Assembly: GCA_937967995.1 (NCBI GenBank)
Contig: CALBTB010000006.1
Coordinates: 186,001 to 250,000, forward strand
Reading direction: 5' to 3'
Source: an uncultured Gammaproteobacteria bacterium
Lineage (GTDB): Bacteria > Pseudomonadota > Gammaproteobacteria > UBA6429 > Thiohalophilaceae
Length of the DNA stretch: 64,000 bases
The notes beneath the pieces are model-generated. The model made no database searches. It was not told where the DNA came from and worked only from the letters and a program-made list of their open reading frames with translations. This document shows positions 46,087 to 56,325 of this stretch, one piece after another. Within the stretch, counting starts at the first letter, position 1. Each line of letters begins with the position of its first letter. Position numbers and translations under genes: made by a program.

Positions 46087-49000
46087 TCAAGTAGTGGTTA
46101 AATCCAGTAAGCGGGGTATGGCCGTCAACAGGACGGATGTACGAATCGCTTTATCAGGAAAAATTCGCTGAATCCCCTGTGCATAAAGTGTCAGTTGTTC
46201 CCGAAATTGCTGGCAGAACGCAGGCAGGTCGCTGTTCTCATCCACGCGGTGTGTTTTATAGTCGATGAGATGAATGCTATCGGTGTCGACAATCAGGCGA
46301 TCGATAATGCCATGTACAACCGTGCCGTCCTGACTGTACGTGATCGGTACCTCGACATAGTGGCTGGTTATTGAGTTATCGAATAATTCCGGGAAGGTTT
46401 CACGCACGGCCTGTGCTTCCTGCCAGTAGTCGGCGAGTTTATGTTCGTCCAGTGATTGCAACGACATTGTGCCGTAGTCAGTCCGGGTTAAGGCTGAGTA
46501 GCGGACCATACACTCCAGGATGTGGTGAATGACCCTGCCGCGTTCCCGATAATCCTCTTCAACAATCAGCGGGGCACTGTGGTGCTGGCTGAAGACCCGG
46601 CTGGGTGCGATTTCACGGAACAGGGGTTTCAGCCTGAACGGTTGGCGCAGTTGCGGGTCGATGCTGACAGGTTGTTGCGTCGAAGTAAATGGCGCAACGC
46701 AGTCAGGTGCCTGACCTGCTGCCTGTAATTCGACAGGTTGATCGATTTTGTTGGCATCAAGTGCATACTGGTTGCAGATGGCCTGGTACCAGCCGGATTG
46801 TTTGTTAATCCCGGATATATACAGGAATTGCCGGGCACGTGTTACTGCCACATATAACAGGTTGGCTTCTTCGCGTTGCTGTTTTTCATCGAGCAGTTCA
46901 ATGATCGTGTTAATACGAGGATGTGGAAAGGCACCACCCTGACTGACAAGGAATTGTTCAGGTGCCGATGCCTGTGCCGGCCAGTCCACCAGAACCTGCG
47001 GTCCTCGACGTGCAGCCGGCGTGGTATTGGCATCCATCAGGAAAACCACCGGCGCCTCCAGCCCCTTGGCTTCATGAATGGTGAGCAGTTGGACGCGGTT
47101 TTGTTGTGCACCACCGGCCGGTTGGTCCGGGGCTTCCTGTTCCTGTTGTCGCAACATACCCAGCCAGGCAAGAAAACGGGTCAGGCTGGGATAGCGGCCA
47201 CTGTCATTTTCCAGCGCCAGTTCGATGAAGCGAATCAGGTTGGCACTGACACGGGATTGCAGGTGTGGCGGGTAATTGGCCCGGTAACGTGCCAGTACGT
47301 TGGCCTCGCTGTAAATATGATCCAGCAGGTCATGCACCGGTAATCGCTGTGCCAGTTCAATCCAGCCGGGCAGGTAACGCGCGGCGCGCGCGACGGGATG
47401 TGTTGCGTCAAACTGCGGCGCAATGTCCAGCAAATGTGTATACCAGTGCTGCCTGGTTGCAAAGCGCTGCAGATCCGCATCACTGATGGCAAACAGTGGA
47501 GAACGTAAAATGCCGGCCAATGCCAGATTATTAAAAGGTGTGATCAGCCACTGTAACAGGTTCACCATATCGCGGACTTCCAGGCTGTCGAGGAGTGTGC
47601 CGCGTTCGGTCCCCAGGTAGGGAATGTGCGCTTCGCGTAACGCGCGTTCATAATCCGCTGCATGCGTACGATTTCGAAACAGCAACATGATGTCGCTATA
47701 GGTTATATGGCGTGATTGATCATGATCACGAATCACCACCCGGCGATCGATCAGATCCTGTATGGTTGTGGCGACCAGGCGTGCTTCGTCCAGGTGAGCG
47801 GCGTCGTTTTGCTGTCGCGGTTCAAGCAGCGGGTTACGTAGATACGGCAGGTCCGATTGTTTTTGACTGTCGATCAGGGGCAGTAATGTAACGGCGCCCC
47901 ACAAATCCTGTAACTGGGTATCGTGTTCCTGAAAGTCAGGCAGGGCGTATTGATCATTATCCTGAAACAGGCGATTCACAAACTCGATAATGGCGGGCGA
48001 AGAACGATACGATTTGCTGAGATACTGTTGCTGCGCGTCGAGCTTTTGCTGTAACCAGTCGGTTGCCGTGTCAAACAGGCGCGGTTCCGCACGCCGAAAA
48101 CGATAGATGGATTGTTTGCTGTCACCGACAAACAGGACACTGCGTTGTCGATTCAGGTTTTCACCCGCCGCCATTTCATTTAACAACGGTAACAGCAGGT
48201 TCCACTGAATCGGGTTGGTGTCCTGGAATTCATCGACCAGTAAATGGTCGATGCGCTGATCCAGTTTGTACTGTACCCAGTCGGTATGGTCGACCTTGTT
48301 TAACAGCCGGTAGCTTTGCCATTCCAGGTCGTTGAAATCCAGAACACGCTTTTGCCGTTTGATGGTCTGAAAGTGTTCCAGGTAGCGTGCACCGGCTGCC
48401 ATCCAGGCCTGGCTTAATATCAGTGAGTCGCGGGCATGCTGTTGTTGTCGTACCGTGATCAACCGGTCGCAAAATGCATGGTGTAACTCAATCAGCCTGT
48501 CAGCACCGTCACTGCCCAGTTTTTTGACCAGCGTGGCGTTATGTTTTCGTGCACGTGCCTCATTGGCCCTGGTAAAGAAGACATTCCACAGCAGGTTGAA
48601 GCGCGACTGGTTATCAGACTGTGTGTTGAGAACCTGTGCAACCTGGTCGGCAAATTGCTGGTTGGTTTTGGTCGCATGTTGCTGCAGCAGGGACATGAAC
48701 TGTTCACATTGATCCAGAGCCTGTTTATTCGACAGTAATTGCGTTGCAGGGTCATCGACACATTCAGCCGCCAGTGTATCAAACAGTACGCTGAACGATG
48801 TTTGTGCCGAATCCTGCAGGGCCCACCACTCGCTGCGATGATGAATAAAACTGTCCAGCAGGCGGCGCGTTGTGGTCATTCCCAGTGTAGCGAGCAGTAC
48901 ATCCATTTGTTGTGCCGTGTCAGAGGTGTCATTCAATGTCAGTTCGTTGGCAAACGCAGACCAGGCTTCGTCCAGCAGTTCACCAATACGTTCGGTTAAT

Positions 49001-49401
49001 TCAAACCCGGGTGGAATATCGGCTTCCATGGGAAAGCGTCGCAGCAAATCCTGACAAAAGGCGTGAAACGTCGTGGTTCTGACCGGCTGGCTGGTATGTA
49101 ACAGTTTTTCATACAGGCCGCGCGCCATTTGCTGTTGCTCTGCACTGGCCTCAATATCCAGTGCAACCAGTTGTTCGGCCAGCCAGTCGTCGGAACCGAT
49201 ACTCAACGCGTGAATACGCTGTAACAGTCGTTGTTGCATTTCGGCGGCAGCTTTTCGGGTAAAGGTAATGGCCAGAATACTGCCGGGTTCGGCACCCAGT
49301 AACAGCAGTCGGATTAACCGGCTGACCAGTAAATAGGTTTTACCGCTACCAGCAGCGGCATGCACGGAACAGTATTGCGGATGTCGTTGTGAATCAGCCA
49401 T
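46087..49401 (-). CDS. addA: AddA-like helicase-nuclease, UvrD/RecB superfamily
   Basis: An 1104-residue SF1 helicase with a C-terminal nuclease domain, the AddA type of double-strand-break resection complex. Visible helicase motifs are Walker A HAAAGSGKT (14-22), ITFTRKAAAEM, VDEFQDTNPIQW (motif II), VGDSKQSIYRFRRAEP (motif III), TIHEAKGLEAPVVFL (motif V) and LLYVAVTRARQFLYI (motif VI). The nuclease has ERGRVIHHILE and DSIHLIDYKTHRVDEN with the D-x-Y-K catalytic core. It lies downstream of addB, separated by 321 bases that carry a small RNA gene on the opposite strand. RecB is the close alternative, but the AddB-like partner decides for AddA. Confidence 0.9.
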   Translation of the reverse strand: MADSQRHPQYCSVHAAAGSGKTYLLVSRLIRLLLLGAEPGSILAITFTRKAAAEMQQRLLQRIHALSIGSDDWLAEQLVALDIEASAEQQQMARGLYEKLLHTSQPVRTTTFHAFCQDLLRRFPMEADIPPGFELTERIGELLDEAWSAFANELTLNDTSDTAQQMDVLLATLGMTTTRRLLDSFIHHRSEWWALQDSAQTSFSVLFDTLAAECVDDPATQLLSNKQALDQCEQFMSLLQQHATKTNQQFADQVAQVLNTQSDNQSRFNLLWNVFFTRANEARARKHNATLVKKLGSDGADRLIELHHAFCDRLITVRQQQHARDSLILSQAWMAAGARYLEHFQTIKRQKRVLDFNDLEWQSYRLLNKVDHTDWVQYKLDQRIDHLLVDEFQDTNPIQWNLLLPLLNEMAAGENLNRQRSVLFVGDSKQSIYRFRRAEPRLFDTATDWLQQKLDAQQQYLSKSYRSSPAIIEFVNRLFQDNDQYALPDFQEHDTQLQDLWGAVTLLPLIDSQKQSDLPYLRNPLLEPRQQNDAAHLDEARLVATTIQDLIDRRVVIRDHDQSRHITYSDIMLLFRNRTHAADYERALREAHIPYLGTERGTLLDSLEVRDMVNLLQWLITPFNNLALAGILRSPLFAISDADLQRFATRQHWYTHLLDIAPQFDATHPVARAARYLPGWIELAQRLPVHDLLDHIYSEANVLARYRANYPPHLQSRVSANLIRFIELALENDSGRYPSLTRFLAWLGMLRQQEQEAPDQPAGGAQQNRVQLLTIHEAKGLEAPVVFLMDANTTPAARRGPQVLVDWPAQASAPEQFLVSQGGAFPHPRINTIIELLDEKQQREEANLLYVAVTRARQFLYISGINKQSGWYQAICNQYALDANKIDQPVELQAAGQAPDCVAPFTSTQQPVSIDPQLRQPFRLKPLFREIAPSRVFSQHHSAPLIVEEDYRERGRVIHHILECMVRYSALTRTDYGTMSLQSLDEHKLADYWQEAQAVRETFPELFDNSITSHYVEVPITYSQDGTVVHGIIDRLIVDTDSIHLIDYKTHRVDENSDLPAFCQQFREQLTLYAQGIQRIFPDKAIRTSVLLTAIPRLLDLTTT

Positions 49402-49455
49402 GAGCTTGCCGTTTTGTTCCCTGCTTTGTAAAGATGTGTGAAATAGTTCGCAAAG

Positions 49456-49509
49456 GTGTTAACACTGACACAGACTGTAACCAAATTGTCAAAGTAAACT
49501 TGTTATGAT
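49456..49509 (+). promoter_or_regulatory. Candidate promoter and operator of the CsrB/RsmZ-like RNA
   Basis: TATGAT at 49504-49509 is a good -10 box; no -35 sits 16-18 bases upstream, which would fit activator dependence. GTGTTAACAC at 49456-49465 is a perfect palindrome about 55 bases ahead of the likely start, and TGTAAC at 49476-49481 resembles half of a GacA/UvrY box. None is proven. Confidence 0.4.
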
Positions 49510-49515
49510 CTTTGC

Positions 49516-49714
49516 TACAGCCTGAACAGGGTTGAACTACACAGGGATACGTGAACCGGGCAGGATGGCCCCGATGGAAATCAACCAGGGATTTGAAAGC
49601 AGCGGCAGGATGCCGAAAGGACGCAACACAGAACATCTGCTTGGAGATAATAGCGGGCAGGATGGCCTGAAAGGAAATTAACAGAAGCGATTCATATGAA
49701 TCGCTTTCTTTTTT
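49516..49714 (+). ncRNA. CsrB/RsmZ-family-like regulatory RNA (CsrA/RsmA sponge)
   Basis: A transcript of about 200 bases is predicted on the plus strand between addB and addA. It holds nine GGA motifs (at 49545, 49563, 49576, 49589, 49608, 49619, 49643, 49660 and 49673). Three of them are CAGGATG with the GGA in a hairpin loop: GGGC arms at 49558-49571, CGGC/GCCG arms at 49603-49615, and GGC/GCC arms at 49656-49667. Such spaced GGA loops are how CsrB, CsrC, RsmY and RsmZ titrate the translational regulator CsrA/RsmA. An intrinsic terminator follows. No open frame with a ribosome site is seen on this strand. A weakly supported minus-strand frame across the region is judged non-coding. CsrA itself is not in the window. 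Confidence 0.8.
49685..49714 (+). terminator. Intrinsic terminator of the CsrB/RsmZ-like RNA
   Basis: AAGCGATTCA (49685-49694) pairs perfectly with TGAATCGCTT (49697-49706), followed by a T-rich run to 49714. The other strand is not followed by Ts, so it acts for plus-strand transcripts only. Confidence 0.9.
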
Positions 49715-49722
49715 CCAGTAAA

Positions 49723-52623
49723 TTATTGCCATGTGCCACACCTGCACAGGTTAATCATGTCACAGTACCGGCAAACATCCGGATTTTCCCACGCCGGTAA
49801 AGTCTGCCCGTTATGTATCTGCGTGACGATGTCCAGCAGACGTTGCGCAATGTCGTGACTCAGTGTCCGCAGTGTGTCTTCAGCGACAGGAAATTTTTCC
49901 TCTACCTCACCGGCACGACCAACCGGTAAATAAAAAACCCGCTCGACTTTGGTCTGTTCGGTACATAACAGCGCGTAAAACGGTAACTGTATTTTTTCTG
50001 CCGCGCTAATTTCCTTTTTAGTGGGGATCTGGCCGGTTTTATAATCAATCAGAATTTGCCCCGGTGTGTTTGCCGAGGTATCGATGCGATCGATGCGCCC
50101 CTTGATGTGAAGACTTTCACCGAGCGGTTGTTCCATTTCCACTTCCGTTGCACTGACCCGACTGGACTGTTGCTGCCTGATCTGCCACTCCACATAGTCC
50201 GGAATGATACCCAGCCAGATGTGATACCAGCCGCGATGCAGGTAGTTGTCAGCGATGTCGTCGGCAAATACCTGCTTTGCAATCTGTTGCATCAGGGTGA
50301 TGGCTTCAGCACGGTTATGTTCTGTGACAGGTTGTTCAAACGGGCCGGGTAACGATGACACGTTACTATGAAAGGCCTGCAGACATTGATGAATGCGTTC
50401 ACCGAATTCCCGTTTGGATAATAATTCCCGAATTTCTTCCGGTGCACTGAGTTTAAGATAACGCGCCGCATAAAACTGGTAAGGGCAGTCCAGTAATTGC
50501 TGATAACTGCTGGCGCTGAATGTGTTGTCGAGCATGTCAGGCTGAACAACCGGGGCAGGGCGCACCTGTTGCTCAGGCAAGATTGGATCGCTATCGGTTA
50601 TCATGACGGCATCGGGGTTCAACAGCATGGCGGCCAGTGTGTTGTCCTGCAGGTCATTTTGATAGGCCAGTTTATGGAAACCCTGTATGGCGGATAACCA
50701 CGGACTGGCAATAATTAATTCAGCATCCTGTTCACGGCGGTGCGTCAACAGAATGTCATCGGCGCTGTGTAACAAGCGATGAAAGTGTCGTAGTCGCGAT
50801 GCCCGAAACTGCTGATTGTCCGGTAACTGCAGTTGTTTACGCACTGTCGAATTGAAAAATGGTGTGATCGGCATGGTGCCGGGACAACTGTCTATTTCCA
50901 GATTGGCAATCACGATGGCATCGAACTGATGAAAGGCGGACTGGGCAAGATTGAATAACTGCACAGGGCTGCCGGTTTCCGTCGGCGTGAAATAATGCTG
51001 TTCCAGGTTTCTGCCCAGCCAGCTACGAAAGCCCGACCAGTTCATTAACAGGTCCTGTTTCGTGGCGGCTGTTTTCATCTCGTCCAGGATCTGTAAGATC
51101 TGGTAGCCGGCCGCATCGTTGCTCAGACTGTCTGTCAGGCCCAGTTCATTCAACGCTTCATTAAATGCAGACAGGCAGACCGATAAACGTTGCCGCTGGT
51201 TCAGGCAGGTATGACGTAATTCGTGAGTGGCGTTATTGAGCTTATTTAACAGGTCAATCAATGGCTGGGGTGACACCTGCCACAATTCATGCAGACGATC
51301 ATAACGATGCTGTAGTGCTGACTGATAACGTTGCAGTGATGCGGTAATACTTTCATTGCGAATAATGTCGTGCTCAAGCCGATAGACAAGCTGCATTCTG
51401 GATTCGATTTCGTCACCCGGTAATAAAAAGGGCGACTTGAGTAAATCCAGCAGGGCGTCTTTCTGGAAATCCTCTTCGATACACAGCAATAAGGATTCCA
51501 GTGTCGCGGCGGCACGGGTGGTGGAAAGCGCCCAGCCGGTGGTGTCCTGCAGGTTAATGCCGGCCCGTTCCAGCAATGCGCGCAGGCGTCGCGCCTGCAA
51601 GCGGTTTTCCGTGACAACGCCGATCGATTGTTTGCCTTCGTGCAACCAGCGGCGAATCTGAAACTCGATGGCATGCGCCTCGTGTTCGGCATGGCTGGCG
51701 CTGAATATACGGATGCGGTCCTGCAGGGCACTGTTCGGAAACTGTTGCGCGCATTGTTTCGCCCTGTCGAGCAGTGGTTCACTGTCATCAAACATCCTGC
51801 TTAGTGTCTGATGATAGGCCGTAGCGGGACTCGGTTTATCTCGTGTCATCTCCACGGCTGCGTACAATTCATCTAATGCCGTGTTAACCAGGCTGGCCGA
51901 TGGATCGGGAATACCCTGCCACCAGAGATGAACATCGGGTTGTGCCAGGCACTGGTTTAACCAGTCAATCTGGGACCGGTAAACCGGTTCAATACCAATG
52001 AAATGAATTTGTTTGAACGTATCCAGCTTGGTTAACGCATTTTGCATGGCACTGAGTTGCGCCGTGACCGGATCCAGCATGTTTTGTGCGTGCAGTTGTT
52101 CATGCCAGGCATGCCATAACTGGTGGATTAATTGTGCTTCGAACTGTAGTCCGGCCGGTGGCGTACCGGAAATCTGGTACAACCCGGCGAGCCGGGATTC
52201 AAACTCACCCGGATCATCGCTGATGCGAACATGATTGAGCGTCAGTTCATCAAACAGTCTGAGTAAACTTTCGGCCAGGTTCCACGGATTGGCCTGACCA
52301 AGCAGGCGTGAGTTCTGTAATGCCTCGACCAGAACCAGCAGGCGATCCTGTTCGGAACAGGGACGTTGGGTAGTGTTATAAAAAGGTTGTAACCACTCGG
52401 CTAAGGACTGAATCGTTGTCCCCAGCAGGGCGGTGACACCCCGTTGTGCGCCAACGTCGAGCAGGGCACGGCGAAATGCCGGGGCAATATCGGAATCACG
52501 GACGACCAGGGAAATACCGGACAGGTCCGGCAGGTCAGGACTATGGTCGATGAGAAATTCGGCAACACGCCGTAGAGCGGGCTCCGAGTAATCCAGGCAA
52601 TGAATACGCGTGCGCTTATCCAT
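49723..52623 (-). CDS. addB: AddB-like nuclease subunit
   Basis: A 966-residue partner of AddA. The N-terminal two-thirds is an inactive helicase-like region. The C-terminal PD-(D/E)XK nuclease has GERIHQCLQAFHSN and ILIDYKTGQIP (D, then D-Y-K), and ends in a cysteine cluster CRYCDMINLCRCG that, with the upstream cysteine in LLDCPYQFYAARYL, matches the iron-sulfur staple of AddB. It is of the proteobacterial type. A 321-base gap with an RNA gene separates it from addA. It starts 23 bases after the ferredoxin stop. Confidence 0.88.
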   Translation of the reverse strand: MDKRTRIHCLDYSEPALRRVAEFLIDHSPDLPDLSGISLVVRDSDIAPAFRRALLDVGAQRGVTALLGTTIQSLAEWLQPFYNTTQRPCSEQDRLLVLVEALQNSRLLGQANPWNLAESLLRLFDELTLNHVRISDDPGEFESRLAGLYQISGTPPAGLQFEAQLIHQLWHAWHEQLHAQNMLDPVTAQLSAMQNALTKLDTFKQIHFIGIEPVYRSQIDWLNQCLAQPDVHLWWQGIPDPSASLVNTALDELYAAVEMTRDKPSPATAYHQTLSRMFDDSEPLLDRAKQCAQQFPNSALQDRIRIFSASHAEHEAHAIEFQIRRWLHEGKQSIGVVTENRLQARRLRALLERAGINLQDTTGWALSTTRAAATLESLLLCIEEDFQKDALLDLLKSPFLLPGDEIESRMQLVYRLEHDIIRNESITASLQRYQSALQHRYDRLHELWQVSPQPLIDLLNKLNNATHELRHTCLNQRQRLSVCLSAFNEALNELGLTDSLSNDAAGYQILQILDEMKTAATKQDLLMNWSGFRSWLGRNLEQHYFTPTETGSPVQLFNLAQSAFHQFDAIVIANLEIDSCPGTMPITPFFNSTVRKQLQLPDNQQFRASRLRHFHRLLHSADDILLTHRREQDAELIIASPWLSAIQGFHKLAYQNDLQDNTLAAMLLNPDAVMITDSDPILPEQQVRPAPVVQPDMLDNTFSASSYQQLLDCPYQFYAARYLKLSAPEEIRELLSKREFGERIHQCLQAFHSNVSSLPGPFEQPVTEHNRAEAITLMQQIAKQVFADDIADNYLHRGWYHIWLGIIPDYVEWQIRQQQSSRVSATEVEMEQPLGESLHIKGRIDRIDTSANTPGQILIDYKTGQIPTKKEISAAEKIQLPFYALLCTEQTKVERVFYLPVGRAGEVEEKFPVAEDTLRTLSHDIAQRLLDIVTQIHNGQTLPAWENPDVCRYCDMINLCRCGTWQ

Positions 52624-52646
52624 AGCCCGAAATTATACAGCTGCGA

Positions 52647-52970
52647 TCAGCGTTCCAGATATTTGAGTTTGTCTTTGACGCCGTCCCATTCCTTGGCATC
52701 GTCGGGGGCCGGTTTCATTTCCGTGATAATCGGCCATTCTCTGGACAACTCTTCGTTAAGCGCCAGGTACTCCTGCATTTCTTCAGGCAGGTCGTCCTCG
52801 GCAAAAATGGCCTCGGCCGGGCATTCCGGCTCGCATAAGGTGCAGTCAATACATTCATCCGGATCGATCACCAGGAAATTCGGGCCTTCATGAAAACAAT
52901 CCACCGGGCATACCTCGACACAGTCGGTGTATTTGCACTTGATACAATTCTCGGTGACTACGTACGTCAT
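52647..52970 (-). CDS. fdxA: Seven-iron ferredoxin FdxA
   Basis: A 107-residue ferredoxin of the Azotobacter type with one [3Fe-4S] and one [4Fe-4S] cluster. Cysteines at 9, 12, 17, 21, 25, 40, 43, 46 and 50 follow the family spacing ([19 protein letters not shown] and [15 protein letters not shown]). The C-terminal extension (about 60-107) is typical. AGGAGAA lies upstream of the ATG. Its place between mutS and addB is a common context; electron partner unknown. Confidence 0.95.
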   Translation of the reverse strand: MTYVVTENCIKCKYTDCVEVCPVDCFHEGPNFLVIDPDECIDCTLCEPECPAEAIFAEDDLPEEMQEYLALNEELSREWPIITEMKPAPDDAKEWDGVKDKLKYLER

Positions 52971-53043
52971 GATGTTCTCCTGATGAATGACAACTTTCAG
53001 CGCCGCCTATGGTAATGGCTCGCGGTAAATTTTTCGAGTGAAA

Positions 53044-55599
53044 TCAGGTTGTGGTGCGTTTTTTGAGCTGGAATATCAGGTCCAGTGCCTGTTTCGGCGT
53101 CAGGTTTTCCGGGTCGATGTCCTTTAATGCCTGTACCAGCGGATGCGGCTCAGGAGAGTTGGCGGGGGGCTGTGGATCGGTTTGACTGATCGGGCGTTGT
53201 GCTTCGAGTTCCTGAAGCTTGTGCCGGGCCTGCTGGATGACGTGTTGCGGCACGCCGGCCAGCGCCGCGACCTGCAGACCATAGCTGTCATTGATGCTGC
53301 CCGGTTTGACGGTATGCTGAAAAATGAGCTGGTTGTCCCGTTCAATGGCATCGAAATGCACATTGTGAATGGTCGAAATAATTTCGGCCAAAGCGGTCAG
53401 TTCAAAGTAGTGGGTGGCGAACAGCGTGTAGGCCTGGTTTTCTGTTGCCAGTGTTTGTGCACAAGCCCAGGCCAGTGACAGGCCATCAAACGTGCTGGTG
53501 CCGCGGCCGATTTCATCCAGCAGCACGAGGCTGTGGCGAGTGGCATTGCGTAATATGTTGGCGGTTTCCGTCATTTCGACCATGAAAGTGGAACGACCGC
53601 TGCTGATATCATCCGAAGCACCGATGCGGGTAAAAATACGATCCACCGGACCAATGCGGGCCTGCATGGCGGGGACAAAACTGCCGGTATGCGCCAGCAG
53701 GACGATCAGCGCGGCCTGTCGCATGTAGGTGGATTTACCGCCCATATTTGGCCCGGTAATAATCAGCATTTGCCGTGCGGAGTCCAGTAACAGGTCGTTG
53801 GGGGTGAAGCTTTCTTCAAGGGAGTGTTCGATAACCAGATGACGCCCGGCCTCAATCTCGATGACATCGTCGCCGACTAATGTCGGTGGCCGTAAATTTA
53901 ACGTGTCGGCCCGTTCGGCCAGATTACATAACACATCCAGCTTTGCCAGTGCTGACGTGGTGGACTGCAAATCGGCCAGGTGATCATTGAGCGTGGTCAG
54001 CAAGGCTTCATACAGGGCTTTTTCGCGCGCCAGGGATCGTTCGCCGGCGCTTAACACTTTTTCCTCGATCTCCTTGAGTTCCGGTGTAATGTAACGTTCG
54101 GTACTTTTGAGTGTCTGACGGCGTTGATAGTGTTCCGGCACGTGTTGCGATTGCGCGCGAGAGACTTCGATATAGTAGCCATGCACACGGTTAAAGCCGA
54201 TACGCAGATTGGCAATTTTACTGTTTTCACGTTCCTGTTGTTCCATGGCCGTGAGTGTGTCGCCAACGTTGTCACGTAAACTTCGTAGTTCATCCAGTTC
54301 TGTATCGTAGCCGGGTGCAATCACGCCACCGTCCCGAATCAACTGTGGTGGTTCGTCGATGATCGCTTTGTTTAGCAAATCTGTCAGTTCGGGAAAATCT
54401 CGAATGTGATTCTGCATGTCACTCAACACAACTTCATTCATTGAATGCAGCGACTGTTGTATGGCGGGGAGTTGCTGAAGTGCATGTCGTAATTGTGTCA
54501 GATCACGTGGACGTGCCGAACGCAGTGCGATGCGGGCAAGAATGCGTTCGAGATCGCCGATACCGCGCATCATCTCCTGAATGGGTTCATAACGGTAATC
54601 ATTCAGCAGGGCCTGAACAGACTGCTGGCGTTGAATAATTTTTGCCTGTTCGCGCAGTGGTCGTTTGATCCAGCGGTGCAACATACGACTGCCCATGGCC
54701 GTACTGGTTTTATCCATCATGTTGCAAAGCGAATGTTTACGATTACCGGAAATGCTGATTTCAATTTCCAGGTTACGCCGTGTATCCGCATCCAGCACGA
54801 GGTAGTCATCGGGTTGCTCGGCTTTGATATTCTGGATATGCGGTACATGATCGCACTGTGTGTCCTGCACGTACTGCAACAGGGCACCGGCAGCACGGCT
54901 GGCAACAGGCAGCGTTTTCAGTCCCAGACCGGCCAGATCGCGAACCGAAAACTGTTGTTGCAATTGCCGGGTAGCGGTACTCGATTCGAAATACCAGGGC
55001 GGACAGGCCGTCCACTTTCCATAGCGACGTAACACGGGATCAAAACTGATCGATTCATCCACGATGACTTCGGCCGGTTGCAGCCTTTCCAGTTCGGCAT
55101 GCAGGCTATCACTGTCGGTTAATTCACTTGCGTGAAAACGACCACTGCCCATATCCAGTACGGCCAGGCCAGTAAGTGACCGGGAACGAACAAGGCTAAC
55201 CAGCAGGTTATCGCGTTGATCCTGCAGCAGGGCCTCATCGGTGATCGTGCCCGGTGTGACGATACGCACGACCTTGCGTTCCACGGGACCTTTTGATTTT
55301 GCGGGATCGCCGATTTGTTCACAGATAGCGACGGATTCACCCAGCTTCATCAGTCGTGCCAGGTAGCTGTCCGCTGCATGGTATGGCACACCGGCCATAG
55401 GAATCGGTTCACCGGCAGACTGTCCGCGCCGGGTCAGTGTGATGTCCAGCAGATCCGCGGCGCGGCGTGCATCGTCATAGAATAATTCATAGAAATCGCC
55501 CATGCGGTAAAATAAAAGCTTGTCGGGGTGCTGGGCCTTGATGCGCAGATATTGCTGCATCATTGGGGTATGATCAGGTGCTGTTGTGACCTTGGGCAT
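53044..55599 (-). CDS. mutS: DNA mismatch repair protein MutS
   Basis: An 851-residue mismatch-recognition ATPase. The mismatch-contact motif GDFYELF is at 34-40 (F36, E38), Walker [14 protein letters not shown] is near residue 612, and [18 protein letters not shown] is the Walker B/signature region. The C-terminal tail after about 800 is Pro-rich and ends in the beta-clamp/tetramer region. Read with mutL earlier in the window, both core mismatch-repair genes are present although not adjacent. Two bases are uncertain only in the choice of start codon. Confidence 0.97.
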   Translation of the reverse strand: MPKVTTAPDHTPMMQQYLRIKAQHPDKLLFYRMGDFYELFYDDARRAADLLDITLTRRGQSAGEPIPMAGVPYHAADSYLARLMKLGESVAICEQIGDPAKSKGPVERKVVRIVTPGTITDEALLQDQRDNLLVSLVRSRSLTGLAVLDMGSGRFHASELTDSDSLHAELERLQPAEVIVDESISFDPVLRRYGKWTACPPWYFESSTATRQLQQQFSVRDLAGLGLKTLPVASRAAGALLQYVQDTQCDHVPHIQNIKAEQPDDYLVLDADTRRNLEIEISISGNRKHSLCNMMDKTSTAMGSRMLHRWIKRPLREQAKIIQRQQSVQALLNDYRYEPIQEMMRGIGDLERILARIALRSARPRDLTQLRHALQQLPAIQQSLHSMNEVVLSDMQNHIRDFPELTDLLNKAIIDEPPQLIRDGGVIAPGYDTELDELRSLRDNVGDTLTAMEQQERENSKIANLRIGFNRVHGYYIEVSRAQSQHVPEHYQRRQTLKSTERYITPELKEIEEKVLSAGERSLAREKALYEALLTTLNDHLADLQSTTSALAKLDVLCNLAERADTLNLRPPTLVGDDVIEIEAGRHLVIEHSLEESFTPNDLLLDSARQMLIITGPNMGGKSTYMRQAALIVLLAHTGSFVPAMQARIGPVDRIFTRIGASDDISSGRSTFMVEMTETANILRNATRHSLVLLDEIGRGTSTFDGLSLAWACAQTLATENQAYTLFATHYFELTALAEIISTIHNVHFDAIERDNQLIFQHTVKPGSINDSYGLQVAALAGVPQHVIQQARHKLQELEAQRPISQTDPQPPANSPEPHPLVQALKDIDPENLTPKQALDLIFQLKKRTTT

Positions 55600-55688
55600 T
55601 GCGCAGAGTTTATCAGAATAAACAAATGCTTGCCTTATTATGCCCGGTTTGCTAACAAGTAGGTAGAAGCCCCCCAGCGGAGGAACGC

Positions 55689-55994
55689 ATGTCAGACTAT
55701 ACCGAGAAGCGTAGTTATAAACGCGTCAAAGTCGAATGTCATATCCATTATAAAATGATCGATACCGAGATCGAAGAAGATGAGATCGGGCAACTGGAGA
55801 ACATCAGTGGTCGCGGTATGATGTTCATTGCAGAAAAAGGTGTACCCCTCAACTCGGAACTGGAGATTCGAGTCGAACCGGGAAATGATCTGACACCGCC
55901 CCTTCATGCGCGAGTACAGGTAGTAAGAATGGAAAAGCAGCGCCGTGGAAACGGTTATGAAATTGGTGCTGTGATTCGTGAAACTTACGAATAA
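55689..55994 (+). CDS. PilZ-domain protein (second copy)
   Basis: A 101-residue single-domain PilZ protein. Both cyclic-di-GMP motifs are kept: RSYKR (RxxxR) at 8-12 and NISGRG (NxSxxG) at 38-43, so ligand binding is likely. CGGAGGAA precedes the ATG. It is divergent from mutS. It shares the fold with the PilZ protein at 30924 but not its C-terminal helix. No effector partner is adjacent. Confidence 0.9.
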   Translation: MSDYTEKRSYKRVKVECHIHYKMIDTEIEEDEIGQLENISGRGMMFIAEKGVPLNSELEIRVEPGNDLTPPLHARVQVVRMEKQRRGNGYEIGAVIRETYE

Positions 55995-56002
55995 TTGTTG
56001 GT

Positions 56003-56281
56003 TCAGGCTGTTACGTCCAGCCGGTTCACCAGCAGTTCCCCGATTAACGCCACATCCTGATAGGTCCGCCGTGCCTGTTCACCGCGGTGCGATAAAGATT
56101 GTTCATATAACGATGCGGTTCGCCTGGTTGGCTGCAGACGCTGAATATCGACAGGTGTGCTGACCTCAGATGGGCTGGAGACAGCGCTGGCTGTCCCCGT
56201 GTGTTGATGGCGAGCTCGCTGCGGTTGCGGCAGGTGATTGCCCACACTAACAGGCAGGTTGTGTGTCGAGCTGATCTGCAT
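56003..56281 (-). CDS. Small hypothetical protein, 92 residues
   Basis: A Gln/Arg/Ser-rich small protein converging with the PilZ gene. The N-terminal half is low in hydrophobic residues; the C-terminal half has RRTASLYEQSL and ends in YQDVALIGELLVNRLDVTA, a short amphipathic helix with a final alanine. No ribosome site is seen before the ATG, and there is no signal peptide. It fills the gap between two well-supported genes, which favours coding, but evidence is limited. Family not recognised. Confidence 0.5.
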   Translation of the reverse strand: MQISSTHNLPVSVGNHLPQPQRARHQHTGTASAVSSPSEVSTPVDIQRLQPTRRTASLYEQSLSHRGEQARRTYQDVALIGELLVNRLDVTA

Positions 56282-56325
56282 GAAGATGTATACGGTTACT
56301 GTTTGAAAATCTTGACCTGAATTTA

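Noticed and set aside
49394..49747. A 117-codon minus-strand open frame spanning the addB-addA gap
   Set aside because: Its product has no recognisable domain, it overlaps both flanking genes, and it is the mirror of the GGA-rich RNA and its terminator. Openness is explained by the structured sequence.
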